From NCBI RefSeq assembly GCF_001591365.1, contig NZ_BCUT01000001.1, forward strand, positions 2,728,001 through 2,792,000: DNA of 64,000 bases, written 5' to 3'. A model generated the notes under the pieces. The model was given only the letters and a program-made list of their open reading frames with translations. It was not told the origin of the DNA and made no database searches. This document shows, one piece after another, positions 7,647 through 16,554 of this stretch (the first letter of the stretch is position 1; each line of letters starts with the position of its first letter). The stretch comes from Variovorax paradoxus NBRC 15149 (GTDB lineage: Bacteria > Pseudomonadota > Gammaproteobacteria > Burkholderiales > Burkholderiaceae_C). The position numbers and the translations under genes were made by a program.

Positions 7647-8576
7647 ATGGACTTTCCTTTTCGCACAGCACGCCCTGCTCGTCCCGCGATGCCGCAACCC
7701 GTTTCCGCCCGGCTGAAGATCGGCTTGTCCGCCTGCTTTTCCCACGCCGATCCGGCGCGTTCGCTCTTCACCAACAAGACGCTGCAGTACGTCGAGCAGT
7801 CCATTGCGCACTGGCTCATGTCGGCCGGTGCCATGGTGGTGATGGTGCCCTGCCCCACGGGCGAAACCGCGCGCGGCGACACCAAGCTCTCGCACTATGC
7901 CGAATGGCTCGACGGCGTGGTGATGCACGGCGGCGCCGACGTCTGGCCCGGCAGCTACGGCGAGGTGCCGCTCAAGGACGCCTGGGTGGGCGACCGCATC
8001 CGCGACCTGTACGACCTGGCGCTGGTCGAGGCCTTCGAGCAGGCCGGCAAGCCCATCTTCGGCGTCTGCCGCGGGCTGCAGCTGATCAATGTGGCCTTCG
8101 GCGGCACGCTCTACCAGGACATCGAGGCGCAGCACGAGCACCCCGAAACCGTGCGGCACCGCGACCCGGTGACCTACGACCAGAACTTCCATCAGATCGA
8201 GATCGTCGAGGGCACGCGCCTGGCCAAGCTCTACCCCGAGGTCAAGACCGCCAAGGTCAACAGCATCCACCACCAGGGCGTGAAAGACCTCGCGCCGGGT
8301 TTCGAGATCGAGGCCTGGAGCCTGCCCGACCGCGTGCCCGAGGCCATCCGCCGCCGCGCCGACAGGGGCCGCAGCTACATCGCCGCCACGCAGTGGCACC
8401 CTGAATTCCACAAATACGGCAGCACCGAGACGGTCGACGACACGCCGATCCTGCACGACTTTCTGTGGGCCTGCGCCACCGCGAAGGTGGCGCCGCGCAC
8501 CCTGCCGGATGCCGGGCACGGCCGCATCCGCGACCGCGCGGCGCGGGTGCTGCGCCAGGCGCTGCTGCGGCGCTGA
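7647..8576 (+). CDS. gamma-glutamyl-gamma-aminobutyrate hydrolase family protein (PuuD-like)
   Basis: A class I glutamine amidotransferase-like hydrolase (peptidase C26) of up to 309 residues. The nucleophile elbow GVCRGLQ places the catalytic Cys at 141, and QWHPE gives the catalytic His at 251 and Glu at 253. The family includes PuuD, which splits gamma-glutamyl-GABA in putrescine breakdown. No other put/puu genes lie nearby, so the true substrate may be another gamma-glutamyl compound. Two starts are possible: the ATG at 7647 or the in-frame ATG at 7689 (MPQPVSARLKIG), which sits nearer the conserved core. The C-terminal about 30 residues are basic. Confidence 0.88.
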   Translation: MDFPFRTARPARPAMPQPVSARLKIGLSACFSHADPARSLFTNKTLQYVEQSIAHWLMSAGAMVVMVPCPTGETARGDTKLSHYAEWLDGVVMHGGADVWPGSYGEVPLKDAWVGDRIRDLYDLALVEAFEQAGKPIFGVCRGLQLINVAFGGTLYQDIEAQHEHPETVRHRDPVTYDQNFHQIEIVEGTRLAKLYPEVKTAKVNSIHHQGVKDLAPGFEIEAWSLPDRVPEAIRRRADRGRSYIAATQWHPEFHKYGSTETVDDTPILHDFLWACATAKVAPRTLPDAGHGRIRDRAARVLRQALLRR

Positions 8577-8589
8577 CGCCCCGGCCGGC

Positions 8590-8772
8590 TTAGCGCCGCT
8601 CGGAACGGTTCGTGCTGCCGCTGACGCCCGCGTCGATGGTGCCGAACACCGTCACGCCGCTGCCCGACGACGCGGCGGCGCGGTCGCCGCTGCCGGCCGA
8701 GCCCGTGCCGGCACAGCCCGCCGCCAGGGCGCCCATCGCGATGGCAAGAACAGCTGCAAGGAATGGCTTCAC
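8590..8772 (-). CDS. small predicted lipoprotein, 60 aa, GTG start
   Basis: The reading frame starts with GTG at 8770-8772, preceded by a good Shine-Dalgarno (CTGGAG, 7 nt spacing). The first 20 residues are a lipoprotein signal peptide (VKPFLAAVLAIAMGALAAGC, lipobox LAAGC with the acylated Cys at 20). The mature part of about 40 residues is Gly/Ser/Ala-rich with no known domain. It should be anchored in the outer or inner membrane facing the periplasm. Function unknown. It is convergent with the PuuD-like gene, 13 nt apart. Confidence 0.65.
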   Translation of the reverse strand: MKPFLAAVLAIAMGALAAGCAGTGSAGSGDRAAASSGSGVTVFGTIDAGVSGSTNRSERR

Positions 8773-8861
8773 GTCAAACTCCAGGCGAAGATGAAAAGAC
8801 TGGCGGCCACTATAGGCCGCGCGCCTTCGCGCCCTGCCGCAACACACGCGCCGGCGGCAGG

Positions 8862-8882
8862 GTTGTTGTTGTTGTTGTTGTT
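8862..8882. repeat. (GTT)7 microsatellite
   Basis: Seven exact GTT units, six bases beyond the stop codon of hutG (minus strand reads AAC repeats). Such trinucleotide tracts can change in length by slippage; here it is non-coding and lies between hutG and the small lipoprotein gene. Confidence 0.8.
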
Positions 8883-8887
8883 GTCGG

Positions 8888-9760
8888 TCAGCGCGGATCG
8901 GTGGCCAGCAGCATCGCCACCATCGACTGCAGGTCCTGCCGCAGCCGCGCCGCGCCGGCCTCGTCGAGCGCCAGCGTGGCCTCGTCCATGTAGAGCTTGC
9001 GGTTGACCTCCACCTGGATGCTGTGCCGGTGCTCGGCCGGCCGGCCATGCCGGCGCACCAGTTCCACGCCCTTGTAGGGATGGTTGTAGTCCACGCTGTA
9101 GCCGCGCGCGCGCAGGTGCGCGCAGATCCTTTGCGACAGCGCCGGGTCGGCGGTGCTGCCGTCGCGGTCGCCGATCACGAAGTCCGCATGCACGAGGCCC
9201 GGAAAATCGGTGGCATGGCTGCCCGCCACCGCCGGCATCGAGTGGCAGTTGATGTGGATGCTGTAGCCGTGCCGCGCATGCGCCGCGTCGATGGCCTCGG
9301 CCACCGCCGCATGGTAGGGCCGCCAGCAGCTGTCGATGCGCGCGCGCACCTCGTCCACAGTGAGCAGCCGGTCGTAGATCGGCAGGCCCTCGTCGGTGAG
9401 CTTCCAGACCAGGCCCTTGCCGAGCCGCACCTTGGCCAGCACGCGCGGGTCGGCCGACAGGGGCCCGGTCCACGGGCCGTCGAGCAGCGCGGTGTCCAGC
9501 TCGGTGGTGTCGCGGTTGGCGTCCAGGTAGCTGCGCGGAAAGTGCGCCTCGATCCATGCCGCGCCCATTTCGGGCGCAAAGGCATAGAGCTTCTCGACGT
9601 GCGTGTCCTCGGCCCGGCGCAGCGTGGCCAGGTCGCAGGCGGGCCGGAAGTCCTCGGGGTAGACGGTGCCGCTGTGCGGTGAATCGAGCACCAGCGGCGT
9701 GTGCCCGGCGACGCTGGTCACCTGGGCGCGGGTTTGGATGAGCTTCAGAACAGGATGCAT
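8888..9760 (-). CDS. hutG: N-formylglutamate deformylase
   Basis: The 290-residue protein belongs to the N-formylglutamate amidohydrolase family, which hydrolyses N-formyl-L-glutamate to glutamate and formate at the end of one histidine degradation route. Family features seen are LVLDSPHSG near residue 25, DANRDTTELD, a histidine-rich INCHSMP and the C-terminal IQVEVNRKLYMDE. The other hut genes are not in the window. It lies 12 nt downstream of a Bug-type receptor gene on the same strand, so the two are probably co-transcribed. That raises the possibility that the receptor brings in a related carboxylate. Confidence 0.88.
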   Translation of the reverse strand: MHPVLKLIQTRAQVTSVAGHTPLVLDSPHSGTVYPEDFRPACDLATLRRAEDTHVEKLYAFAPEMGAAWIEAHFPRSYLDANRDTTELDTALLDGPWTGPLSADPRVLAKVRLGKGLVWKLTDEGLPIYDRLLTVDEVRARIDSCWRPYHAAVAEAIDAAHARHGYSIHINCHSMPAVAGSHATDFPGLVHADFVIGDRDGSTADPALSQRICAHLRARGYSVDYNHPYKGVELVRRHGRPAEHRHSIQVEVNRKLYMDEATLALDEAGAARLRQDLQSMVAMLLATDPR

Positions 9761-9772
9761 AGGCAGGCGGGA

Positions 9773-10738
9773 TCAGTCCAATCGGATGCGCGCGAAGGCG
9801 GCGACTTTTTTCATCTTCTCGATCTCGCTGTCGATCTGCTTGGCAAATTCGGCCGGCGTGGTGCCCGAGGCGTACAGCCCCTGCAGCGCCAGGCGCTCGC
9901 GCACCGTGCTGTCCTTCAGCGCCGTGGCCACCGCCTGCTGCATGCGCAGCGCGATGTCGGCCGGCGTGCCGGCGGGCGCCACGAGTCCGAACCACGACGG
10001 ATCGTTGTTGGCCGGGTAGCCGAGCTCGCGGTAGGTCGGCACTTCGGGCAGCACGTCGAGCCGGCTGCTCCAGGACACGGCCAGCGCCTTCAGCTTGCCT
10101 GCCTTCACGTGCGGCAGCGACGAGGCCACCTGGTCGAAATACACCGGCACCTCGCCCGCGAGCACGTCGTTGATGGCCGGGCCCGCACCGCGATAGGGGA
10201 TGTGCACCATCGAGGTTCCGGTGCTGCTCTTGAAGAGTTCGCCCCACATGTGGCCGATGGTGCCGTTGCCCGGCGACGCGTACGACACCTTGCCCGGATT
10301 GGCCTTCAGGTACTTCACGAGTTCCGCGAAGCTCTGCACCGGCAGCACCCGCGGGTTGATGACGACCACGCCCGGCGCCTTCACCAGCTCGGTCACGGCC
10401 ACGAAGCCCTTGAGCGGGTCATAAGGCAGCTTCTGGTAGACGGCCGGGTTCACGCCGTGCGTGGAGAGCGTGGCCACGCCAAAGGCGAGGCCGTCCGGTG
10501 CGGAGCGGGCCACCTCGGCCATGCCGATGGAGCCGCCGGCACCGGCGCGGTTGTCGATGACCACGGGCTGCTGGAGGATCTTGGCCAGCGGCTCCGACAG
10601 CACGCGCGCCGTGATGTCGGTGGCGCCGCCGGGCGGGAAGGGCACGATCATGCGGATCGGCTTGCCTTGCTGGGCAAAGGATATTCCAGGCGCGACAGAA
10701 ACAGCGGCCAGGGCGGAAAGAAGATGACGACGTTGCAT
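9773..10738 (-). CDS. Bug family tripartite tricarboxylate transporter substrate-binding protein
   Basis: A 321-residue periplasmic binding protein of the TctC/Bug family. It has a signal peptide (MQRRHLLSALAAVSVAPGIS, cleavage after about residue 22 at FAQ) and the family hallmarks IVPFPPGGATDITAR, VIDNRAGAGGSIG and HIPYRGAGPA, which form the carboxylate-binding site. No TctA/TctB membrane subunits are nearby, as is common for orphan Bug proteins in Burkholderiales. It is divergent from a LysR gene with a shared palindromic operator and precedes hutG in an operon. The ligand is unknown, probably a carboxylate or amino-acid derivative. Confidence 0.92.
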   Translation of the reverse strand: MQRRHLLSALAAVSVAPGISFAQQGKPIRMIVPFPPGGATDITARVLSEPLAKILQQPVVIDNRAGAGGSIGMAEVARSAPDGLAFGVATLSTHGVNPAVYQKLPYDPLKGFVAVTELVKAPGVVVINPRVLPVQSFAELVKYLKANPGKVSYASPGNGTIGHMWGELFKSSTGTSMVHIPYRGAGPAINDVLAGEVPVYFDQVASSLPHVKAGKLKALAVSWSSRLDVLPEVPTYRELGYPANNDPSWFGLVAPAGTPADIALRMQQAVATALKDSTVRERLALQGLYASGTTPAEFAKQIDSEIEKMKKVAAFARIRLD

Positions 10739-10812
10739 GGGGGTTTCTCCAATGAGACGGAAGTAATGAAGCAAAAGTTGCTGCGTTACTTGAAGCAAAG
10801 GATAGACCAGCT

Positions 10813-10833
10813 AACATTCTGATCTGGAATGTT
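10813..10833. promoter_or_regulatory. candidate LysR-type operator between divergent genes
   Basis: The inverted repeat AACATTC-N7-GAATGTT has perfect 7-bp arms and contains the T-N11-A spacing typical of LysR regulator boxes. It sits 18 nt upstream of the LysR-type ATG and 75 nt upstream of the divergent Bug receptor ATG. It is a natural site for autoregulation and control of the receptor-hutG operon. Confidence 0.6.
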
Positions 10834-10850
10834 TTAATGGGCATCCAGCC

Positions 10851-11780
10851 ATGTCGCTCCGCCGCCTCAACCCGCCGCTGAACCTGCTGCGCGCCTTTTC
10901 CACGGTGGTGCGCTTCGGCGGCGTCTCGCGCGCCGCCGAGGCGCTGCATCTCACGCAGGGCGCGGTCAGCAAGCAGGTGCAGGAGCTGGAGCGCTGGATC
11001 GGCGTGCCGCTGTTCGAGCGCAGCCGCAAGCGCCTGGCGCTCACGCCCGCGGGCGAGCGCTACGAAAAAGCCGTGCGCGCCCTGCTCGCGCAGCTGGAGG
11101 CGGCCACGCTGGAATTCATCACCAGCGGCGACGGCGGCGGCGCGCTGCACCTGTCCACCCTGCCCACCTTCGGCGCCAAGTGGCTGATTCCGCGCCTGCC
11201 CGACTTCCAGCGCCTGCATCCCCAGATCACGCTGCATTTCGTGCCCTTCGTGCATGGCTACGACTTCGAGCGCCCCGAGCTCGACTGCGCCATCCTCTTC
11301 GGCGACGGCCACTGGCCCGGCGCGCGCTCGCACTACCTGGCCGGGCGGGACGTGGCGCTGATCGCGCCGCGTGCGGGCCTGGCCGAAGCCGCCATCCGCA
11401 CGCCGCAGGACGTGGCGCGCTGCACCCTGCTGCGCCACGTCACCGTGCCGCAGTCGTGGCTGCAATGGAGCGAGGCGCATGGCGTGCGCGGGCTCGATCC
11501 GCTCGCCGGCCCGCAGTTCGACCAGTTCCAGACCATGATCCGCGCGGTGATGGTGGGCATGGGCGTGGCGCTGGTGCCGCGCTGCCTGGTGCAGGACGAG
11601 ATCGCCTCGGGGCTGGTGGACGAGCCGCTGCCGGGCGGCGGCTACCGCGGCGACCAGGGCTACTGGTTCTGCTACCCCGAGGGCCGCGGCCAGCTGGCCA
11701 CGCTCGACCACTTCCGCCGCTGGCTGCTGGCGGATGCCGACCGCAGCGCGGAGGAGCAGGCGCCGCCGGCCCTTGCCTGA
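10851..11780 (+). CDS. LysR family transcriptional regulator (GcvA-like)
   Basis: The 309-residue protein has an N-terminal helix-turn-helix (residues 10-65, GGVSRAAEALHLTQGAVSKQVQELE) and a periplasmic-binding-fold effector domain (about 95-295). The layout LNPPLNLLRAFSTVVRFGGVSRAAEALHLT is typical of GcvA-like LysR proteins. It probably controls the divergent Bug receptor-hutG operon through the palindrome at 10813-10833, and itself. The inducer is unknown. The next gene on the opposite strand, another Bug receptor, is convergent with it. Confidence 0.92.
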   Translation: MSLRRLNPPLNLLRAFSTVVRFGGVSRAAEALHLTQGAVSKQVQELERWIGVPLFERSRKRLALTPAGERYEKAVRALLAQLEAATLEFITSGDGGGALHLSTLPTFGAKWLIPRLPDFQRLHPQITLHFVPFVHGYDFERPELDCAILFGDGHWPGARSHYLAGRDVALIAPRAGLAEAAIRTPQDVARCTLLRHVTVPQSWLQWSEAHGVRGLDPLAGPQFDQFQTMIRAVMVGMGVALVPRCLVQDEIASGLVDEPLPGGGYRGDQGYWFCYPEGRGQLATLDHFRRWLLADADRSAEEQAPPALA

Positions 11781-11799
11781 CCGGCGCGCGAAAGAAGAA

Positions 11800-12798
11800 C
11801 TACTCGGGCTTGGCGCCCGAGGCCTTCACCGCGCCGCCCCAGCGCTGGATCTCGTTCGCCACGAAGCGGTCGAACTCGGCGCCCGTGGTGGGCGCGGGCT
11901 CGGAGCCGCGGTCGCGGATGAAGCGCGCCATCTGCTCGCTCTTGAGGATGTCGGTCACTTCCTGGTTCAGCCGCGCCGTGATCTCGGGCGGCGTGCCGCG
12001 CGGCGCCATCAGGCCGAGCCAGCCCACGGCCTCGAAGTCCCTGGTGCCGGCCACGCCGCTTTCGCGCACGGTGGGCACGTCGGGCAGCTGGGAGGAGCGC
12101 TTGGCCGAGGTCACCGCCAGCGCCACCGCCCTGCCCGACTTGATGTGCGGCAGCGCGGCCGTCACCGAGTCGACCATCAGCGGAATCTGGTTGCCCAGGA
12201 AGTCCGACTGCGCCGGCCCGCTGCCGCGGTACGGAATGTGGGTGATGAAGACGCGCGCGGCCGACTTGAACATCTCGCCCGACAGGTGCTGCGTGCCGCC
12301 GATGCCGGCGCTCGCATAGCTCAGCCGGCCCGGTTCGGCCTTGGCGCGCGCCGCCAGGTCGGCCATGCTGCGGATGCCGCTTTCGGGCGTGGCCAGGAAC
12401 ACCAGCGGCACCGTGGCGATCAGCGAGATGCCCACCAGGTCCTTGCGCGGGTCGAAGCCCGGCTTGGCGTAGAGCGTCTGGTTCACCGCCATCGCGCTGC
12501 CGGCCACCACCAGCGTGTAGCCGTCGGCCGGCGCGCGCACCACGAACTCGGTGCCGATGTTGCTGCCGGCACCGGCCTTGTTGTCGACGATCACCGGCTG
12601 GCCCAGCCGCTTGCCGAGCTGCTCGGCGAGTGCGCGCGCGAAGATGTCGGTGGCCTGCCCGGGCGGGAACGGCACCACCAGCTTCACGGGCCGGTCGGGC
12701 CACGCGGCGGCCTGCGCGAGGCCGGCCGTGCCGGCAAGCAGCAGGGCCGCCGCACCAGCCGCCAGCCCGGTAGCGAAATGCCTGCGCCCCGCCCTCAT
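11800..12798 (-). CDS. Bug family tripartite tricarboxylate transporter substrate-binding protein
   Basis: A second TctC/Bug receptor, 332 residues. It has an Ala-rich signal peptide ([20 protein letters not shown], cleaved near AQA-AAW) and the hallmark motifs [31 protein letters not shown] and [11 protein letters not shown]. It shows recognisable similarity to the receptor at 9773-10738 but is clearly divergent. The ATG at 12796-12798 overlaps the topB stop (ATGA), so it is in a transcriptional unit with topB, an odd pairing of replication/recombination and uptake functions. No membrane transport subunits are adjacent. Ligand unknown. Confidence 0.9.
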   Translation of the reverse strand: MRAGRRHFATGLAAGAAALLLAGTAGLAQAAAWPDRPVKLVVPFPPGQATDIFARALAEQLGKRLGQPVIVDNKAGAGSNIGTEFVVRAPADGYTLVVAGSAMAVNQTLYAKPGFDPRKDLVGISLIATVPLVFLATPESGIRSMADLAARAKAEPGRLSYASAGIGGTQHLSGEMFKSAARVFITHIPYRGSGPAQSDFLGNQIPLMVDSVTAALPHIKSGRAVALAVTSAKRSSQLPDVPTVRESGVAGTRDFEAVGWLGLMAPRGTPPEITARLNQEVTDILKSEQMARFIRDRGSEPAPTTGAEFDRFVANEIQRWGGAVKASGAKPE

Positions 12799-15737
12799 GG
12801 CGCCGACAGGTGCTTGCCCACGATGCCCGCGAGCTCGAACATCGTCACCTGGTCCTTGCCGAACACCGGCTTGAGCTTGGCATCGGCATTGATCGCGCGC
12901 TTGTTGGCCGCGTCCTGCAGGCCGTTGGCCTTGATGTAGTCCCAGAGCTTCTTGATGACCTCGGTGCGCGCCACCGGTTCGGCGCCGATCACCGCGGCCA
13001 GCGAGTCGCTGGGCTTGAGGCCCGCGCCCGGCTTGCGCGGCGCGGCAGCCTTCTTCGCGGCCGGTGCCTTCTTGGCGGCGGGCGTCTTCTTGGCCGCCAC
13101 CTTCTTGGCCGCCGCGGTCTTGCCCGCCGGCGCGGCCTTGCCGAAGGTCTTGCGCGGCGGGAACTTGCTGCCGCCTTCGCGCGGCGCGAATTCGAAGGTC
13201 ACCTTGCCCTCCTCGGCGTTCCAGGTCAGGAAGGCCTTGAAGGCGCGGCGCGTGCGCATGCTCACGAACTTGTCGAGCAGGTCGGTCTTGCCCGTGGCCA
13301 GCAGCTTTTCCATCTGCGCGCGCTCCACCGGCTGCTGCAGGATGATCTTGCCGGTCTTGAAGGTGCAGCTGGGCGTCGGCTGCGCAGTGGTGGGCACCGA
13401 CTTCTCGCAGACGTAGTTGCTGCCGTGCTCGAACACCGGCGCGCCGCAGATCGGACACGGGCCCACCGTGTCCTGCTCGCTGAAATCGACGATCTCGCCG
13501 GTGTCGGCGTTCTTGTCGTCGCCGAAGTCGAACTCCAGCTTCCAGTTCTTCGCCTCTTCGTCGTACTTGAGGACGATCTCGGACGTGAAGGGCCAGCCGG
13601 CCTTGGAGCGGAAGCCTTCCAGCGGGCCGATGTGCTTGTCGCGCAGCAGCACTTCCGCCTCGGCCACCTCGAAGGTGCGCCCCGCCGGCGACTTGCCGAA
13701 CGAGAAGCCGCAGGGTTCCTGCCCGGCCTTGCCGGTGCAGCTGTAGCGGCGGTAGTTTTCCTTCACCACGCCGCCGCAGTTGGGGCATGGCGTCGACAGC
13801 GTCGTGTAGTCGCCCGGCACGGTGTCGCGGTCGTATTCCTTGGCCTTCTTGACGATGTGCTGCGTCATCTCGGCGATCTCGCGCATGAAGGCGTCGCGGC
13901 TCAGCGCACCTTTTTCCATCTGCGCGAGCTTGTATTCCCACTCGCCCGTGAGCTCGGCCTTGGAGAGTTCCTCCACGCCCAGGCCGCGCAGCAGCGTCAT
14001 GAGCTGGAAGGCCTTGGCCGTGGGGATCAGCTCGCGGCCTTCGCGCAGCATGTATTTTTCGGTGATCAGGCCTTCGATGGTGGCCGCGCGCGTGGCTGGC
14101 GTGCCCAGGCCCTTCTCCTGCATCGCTTCGCGCAGTTCGTCGTCGTCGATGGTCTTGCCGGCGCCCTCCATCGCGCCCAGCAGCGTGGCTTCCGAATAGC
14201 GCGCGGGCGGCCGGGTCTTCAGTGCCTTGAGGTCGGCCGACTCGGTCTTCACCGTTTCGCCCGGCTTCACGACCACCAGGTTCTTGCCGTCCTTCTCGTC
14301 GTCGTCGCTGATCGCTTCCTTGCCCCAGATCGCGAGCCAGCCCGGCTTGACCAGCACCTTGCCGTCGCTGCGGAACGGGTATTTTTTGCCATTGGTCTCG
14401 ACCGTGCTGATGCGCGTGGTCACCTGGAATTCGGCGCTCGGGAAGAACACCGACATGAAGCGGCGCACCACGAAGTCGTAGAGCTTCTGCTCGGCGTCGG
14501 AAAGGCCGCTCGGCGCCTGCAGCGTGGGGATGATGGCGAAGTGATCCGACACCTTGGCGTTGTCGAAGATGCGCTTGTTCGGCTTGACGTAGCTGCCGTC
14601 GACCGCCTGCTGCGCGAAGGGCGCCAAGTGCTTCATGCCGCTCTCGGCGAGCATCTTCATGGTGTCCTTGACCACCGGCAGGTAGTCCTCGGGCAGTGCG
14701 CGCGAGTCGGTCCGCGGATAGGTCAGCGCCTTGTGGCGCTCGTACAGGCTCTGCGCCAGCGCCAGCGTGGTCTTGGCCGAGAAGCCGAAGCGGCCGTTGG
14801 CCTCGCGCTGCAGCGAGGTCAGGTCGAACAGCATCGGCGAGGCCTGGGTGGTGGGCTTGCTTTCCTCGGTGACGCTGGCGGGCTTGCCGCGCGCCGCATC
14901 GGCGATCTCGCGCGCCTCGCGCTCGCTCCACACGCGGTCGGCGCGGATCTCGGCGTCGGCCGTGCCGTCGGGGCCCGGCGGCGGCTTCTTGAAGTTGGCG
15001 TCGAACCACTTGCCCGGGTACTGGCCGGCCTCGGCCTGGAACACGCCGTGGATTTCCCAGTAGTCGCGGCTCACGAACTTGCGGATCTTCTCCTCCCGCT
15101 CGACCACCACCGACAGCGTGGGCGTCTGCACGCGGCCCACGGTCGTCAGGAAGAAGCCGCCGTCGCGCGAATTGAAGGCGGTCATGGCGCGCGTGCCGTT
15201 GATGCCCACCAGCCAGTCGGCCTCGGAGCGCGAGCGCGCGGCATCGGCCAGACCCTGCATCTGCTTTTCGGTGCGCAGCGCGTCGAAGCCGTCGCGGATG
15301 GCCTGCGGCGTCATCGACTGCAGCCACAGGCGCTTCACGGGCTTGTTCAGGCCGGTCTTGCCGCCCGCGTACTGCTCGATCAGGCGGAAGATCAGCTCGC
15401 CCTCGCGGCCCGCGTCGCAGGCGTTGATGAGCTGCGTCACGTCCTTGCGCTTGGCCTGCTTGACCACGGCGTTCAGGCGCGTCTTGGTCTTGTCGACCGG
15501 CTTCAGGTCGAAATGCGGCGGAATCACCGGCAGGTTCGCGAAGCTCCACTTGCCCCGCTTGACGTCGAACTCCTCGGGCGCCTGGATTTCGACCAGGTGG
15601 CCGACCGCGCTGGTTACCACGTAGCTGTCGTTCTCGAAATGCTCATCATGCTTCTCGAACTTGCCGGCCACGGGCGTGAGTGCACGGACGATGTCCTGTG
15701 CCACCGACGGCTTTTCTGCGATTACCAAGGTCTTCAT
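12795..15737 (-). CDS. topB: DNA topoisomerase III fused to a C-terminal SWIB domain
   Basis: The 980-residue protein starts [20 protein letters not shown] (Toprim) with DAGREGEL, and has the type IA breakage-reunion core with the active-site Tyr in TYPRTDSR (about residue 340). Cysteine-rich segments CPNCGG and CPICGAPVF and repeated topoisomerase C-terminal modules follow. After a Lys/Ala linker (about 873-906) the last 74 residues form a SWIB/MDM2-like domain ([20 protein letters not shown] to [14 protein letters not shown]). Escherichia coli TopB has about 650 residues and no SWIB. Topoisomerase III decatenates DNA and resolves recombination intermediates; the SWIB role is unknown. The start has an AGGAA 8 nt upstream. 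Confidence 0.93.
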   Translation of the reverse strand: MKTLVIAEKPSVAQDIVRALTPVAGKFEKHDEHFENDSYVVTSAVGHLVEIQAPEEFDVKRGKWSFANLPVIPPHFDLKPVDKTKTRLNAVVKQAKRKDVTQLINACDAGREGELIFRLIEQYAGGKTGLNKPVKRLWLQSMTPQAIRDGFDALRTEKQMQGLADAARSRSEADWLVGINGTRAMTAFNSRDGGFFLTTVGRVQTPTLSVVVEREEKIRKFVSRDYWEIHGVFQAEAGQYPGKWFDANFKKPPPGPDGTADAEIRADRVWSEREAREIADAARGKPASVTEESKPTTQASPMLFDLTSLQREANGRFGFSAKTTLALAQSLYERHKALTYPRTDSRALPEDYLPVVKDTMKMLAESGMKHLAPFAQQAVDGSYVKPNKRIFDNAKVSDHFAIIPTLQAPSGLSDAEQKLYDFVVRRFMSVFFPSAEFQVTTRISTVETNGKKYPFRSDGKVLVKPGWLAIWGKEAISDDDEKDGKNLVVVKPGETVKTESADLKALKTRPPARYSEATLLGAMEGAGKTIDDDELREAMQEKGLGTPATRAATIEGLITEKYMLREGRELIPTAKAFQLMTLLRGLGVEELSKAELTGEWEYKLAQMEKGALSRDAFMREIAEMTQHIVKKAKEYDRDTVPGDYTTLSTPCPNCGGVVKENYRRYSCTGKAGQEPCGFSFGKSPAGRTFEVAEAEVLLRDKHIGPLEGFRSKAGWPFTSEIVLKYDEEAKNWKLEFDFGDDKNADTGEIVDFSEQDTVGPCPICGAPVFEHGSNYVCEKSVPTTAQPTPSCTFKTGKIILQQPVERAQMEKLLATGKTDLLDKFVSMRTRRAFKAFLTWNAEEGKVTFEFAPREGGSKFPPRKTFGKAAPAGKTAAAKKVAAKKTPAAKKAPAAKKAAAPRKPGAGLKPSDSLAAVIGAEPVARTEVIKKLWDYIKANGLQDAANKRAINADAKLKPVFGKDQVTMFELAGIVGKHLSAP

Positions 15738-15776
15738 CAACAAATTCCTAAAAGAGTTCTCAGGCCGCCGCCGAGC

Positions 15777-15842
15777 CGCCTCAAGGCGGCCTGCGGCCCC
15801 CTCGGGGGGCAGCGACGACACGCAGTGCGGGAGCGTGGGGGC
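15777..15842. repeat. candidate GC-rich dispersed intergenic repeat
   Basis: The stretch includes CCTCAAGGCGGCC, GCCCCCTCGGGGGGC (stem with a 2-3 nt loop) and GGGAGCGTGGGGGCC. From memory, this combination recurs in intergenic regions of Comamonadaceae genomes. Within this window I see it only once, so repeat status is not proven here. It forms part of the topB leader on the minus strand. Confidence 0.4.
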
Positions 15843-15863
15843 CACATACAATCTGCGGCTTCC

Positions 15864-15898
15864 CGCGTGCGCACGCGCACACGCGCATGTGTGCATAT
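15864..15898. promoter_or_regulatory. 35-nt alternating pyrimidine-purine tract (Z-DNA-prone)
   Basis: All 35 bases alternate strictly between pyrimidine and purine, mainly CG, CA and TG steps, which is the sequence type that most easily flips to left-handed DNA under negative supercoiling. It lies 22 nt before the SET gene ATG and about 125 nt upstream of topB, in the shared divergent promoter region. Confidence 0.6.
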
Positions 15899-15919
15899 TC
15901 AACCTAACAGACTTCGGCG

Positions 15920-16552
15920 ATGCCTTCCAAATCCCCACAATTCGCCGGCCGCCGCATCCAGATGCGGCGCTCGGATGTCCACGGCAACGGCGTGTTCGCC
16001 GTGGACGACCTGGCCGAGGGCGAAACGCTGATCGAATACAAGGGCGAAGTCATCAGCTGGAAAGAGGCGCTGCGCCGCCACCCGCACGACCCGGCCCAGC
16101 CGAACCACACCTTCTACTTCCACATCGACGACGGGCGCGTGATCGACGGCAACGTCAAGGGCAACGACGCGCGCTGGATCAACCATTCGTGCGAGCCGAA
16201 CTGCGAGGCCGACGAGATCGATGGGCGCGTTTATATCAAGGCGCTGCGCAACATCGCTGCAGGAGAAGAGCTCAACTACGACTACGGCCTGATCATCGAC
16301 GAGCCCTACACGCCGAAGCTGCTGTCCGAGTTTCCCTGCTGGTGCGGTTCCGAGAATTGCCGCGGCACGCTGCTGACGCCCAAGGACGAAGACGAAGAAA
16401 AGAAAAAGAAGAAAAAGGCCAGGAAGAAGGCCGAAAAGAAAAAGGCCGAGAAAAAGGAAGCCAGGAAGGCGGACAAGAAAGCCGAAAAAAAAGCTGAAAA
16501 GAAGTCGGAAGAAAAGAAGTCCAAGAAGGCCGACGGAGCCGCCAAGGGCTGA
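15920..16552 (+). CDS. SET domain protein-lysine methyltransferase with Lys-rich tail
   Basis: The 210-residue protein has a compact SET domain. It begins with RRSDVHGNGVFA and includes the S-adenosylmethionine-binding NHSCEPNC (88-95), the pseudoknot NYDY with the catalytic-type Tyr at about 122, and post-SET cysteines CWCGSENC (140, 142, 147) that with another Cys would hold zinc. Residues 155-210 are a Lys/Glu/Ala tail resembling bacterial histone H1-like proteins. SET enzymes methylate lysines in proteins. Bacterial targets are rarely known; the tail itself or a Lys-rich DNA-binding protein is a reasonable guess. It is divergent from topB-SWIB and 2 nt ahead of birA. Confidence 0.9.
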   Translation: MPSKSPQFAGRRIQMRRSDVHGNGVFAVDDLAEGETLIEYKGEVISWKEALRRHPHDPAQPNHTFYFHIDDGRVIDGNVKGNDARWINHSCEPNCEADEIDGRVYIKALRNIAAGEELNYDYGLIIDEPYTPKLLSEFPCWCGSENCRGTLLTPKDEDEEKKKKKKARKKAEKKKAEKKEARKADKKAEKKAEKKSEEKKSKKADGAAKG

Positions 16553-16554
16553 GC

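Noticed and set aside
12810..16031. A 1073-codon open frame on the plus strand opposite topB
   Set aside because: It is antisense to topoisomerase III with all its motifs, and its composition (Arg/Leu/Gly/His repeats) is that of a shadow.
16390..16545. Lys-rich tail of the SET protein as a frameshifted or spurious end
   Set aside because: The codons keep a regular AAG/AAA/GAA/GCC pattern in one frame up to a normal stop, and such tails occur in bacterial SET and H1-like proteins.
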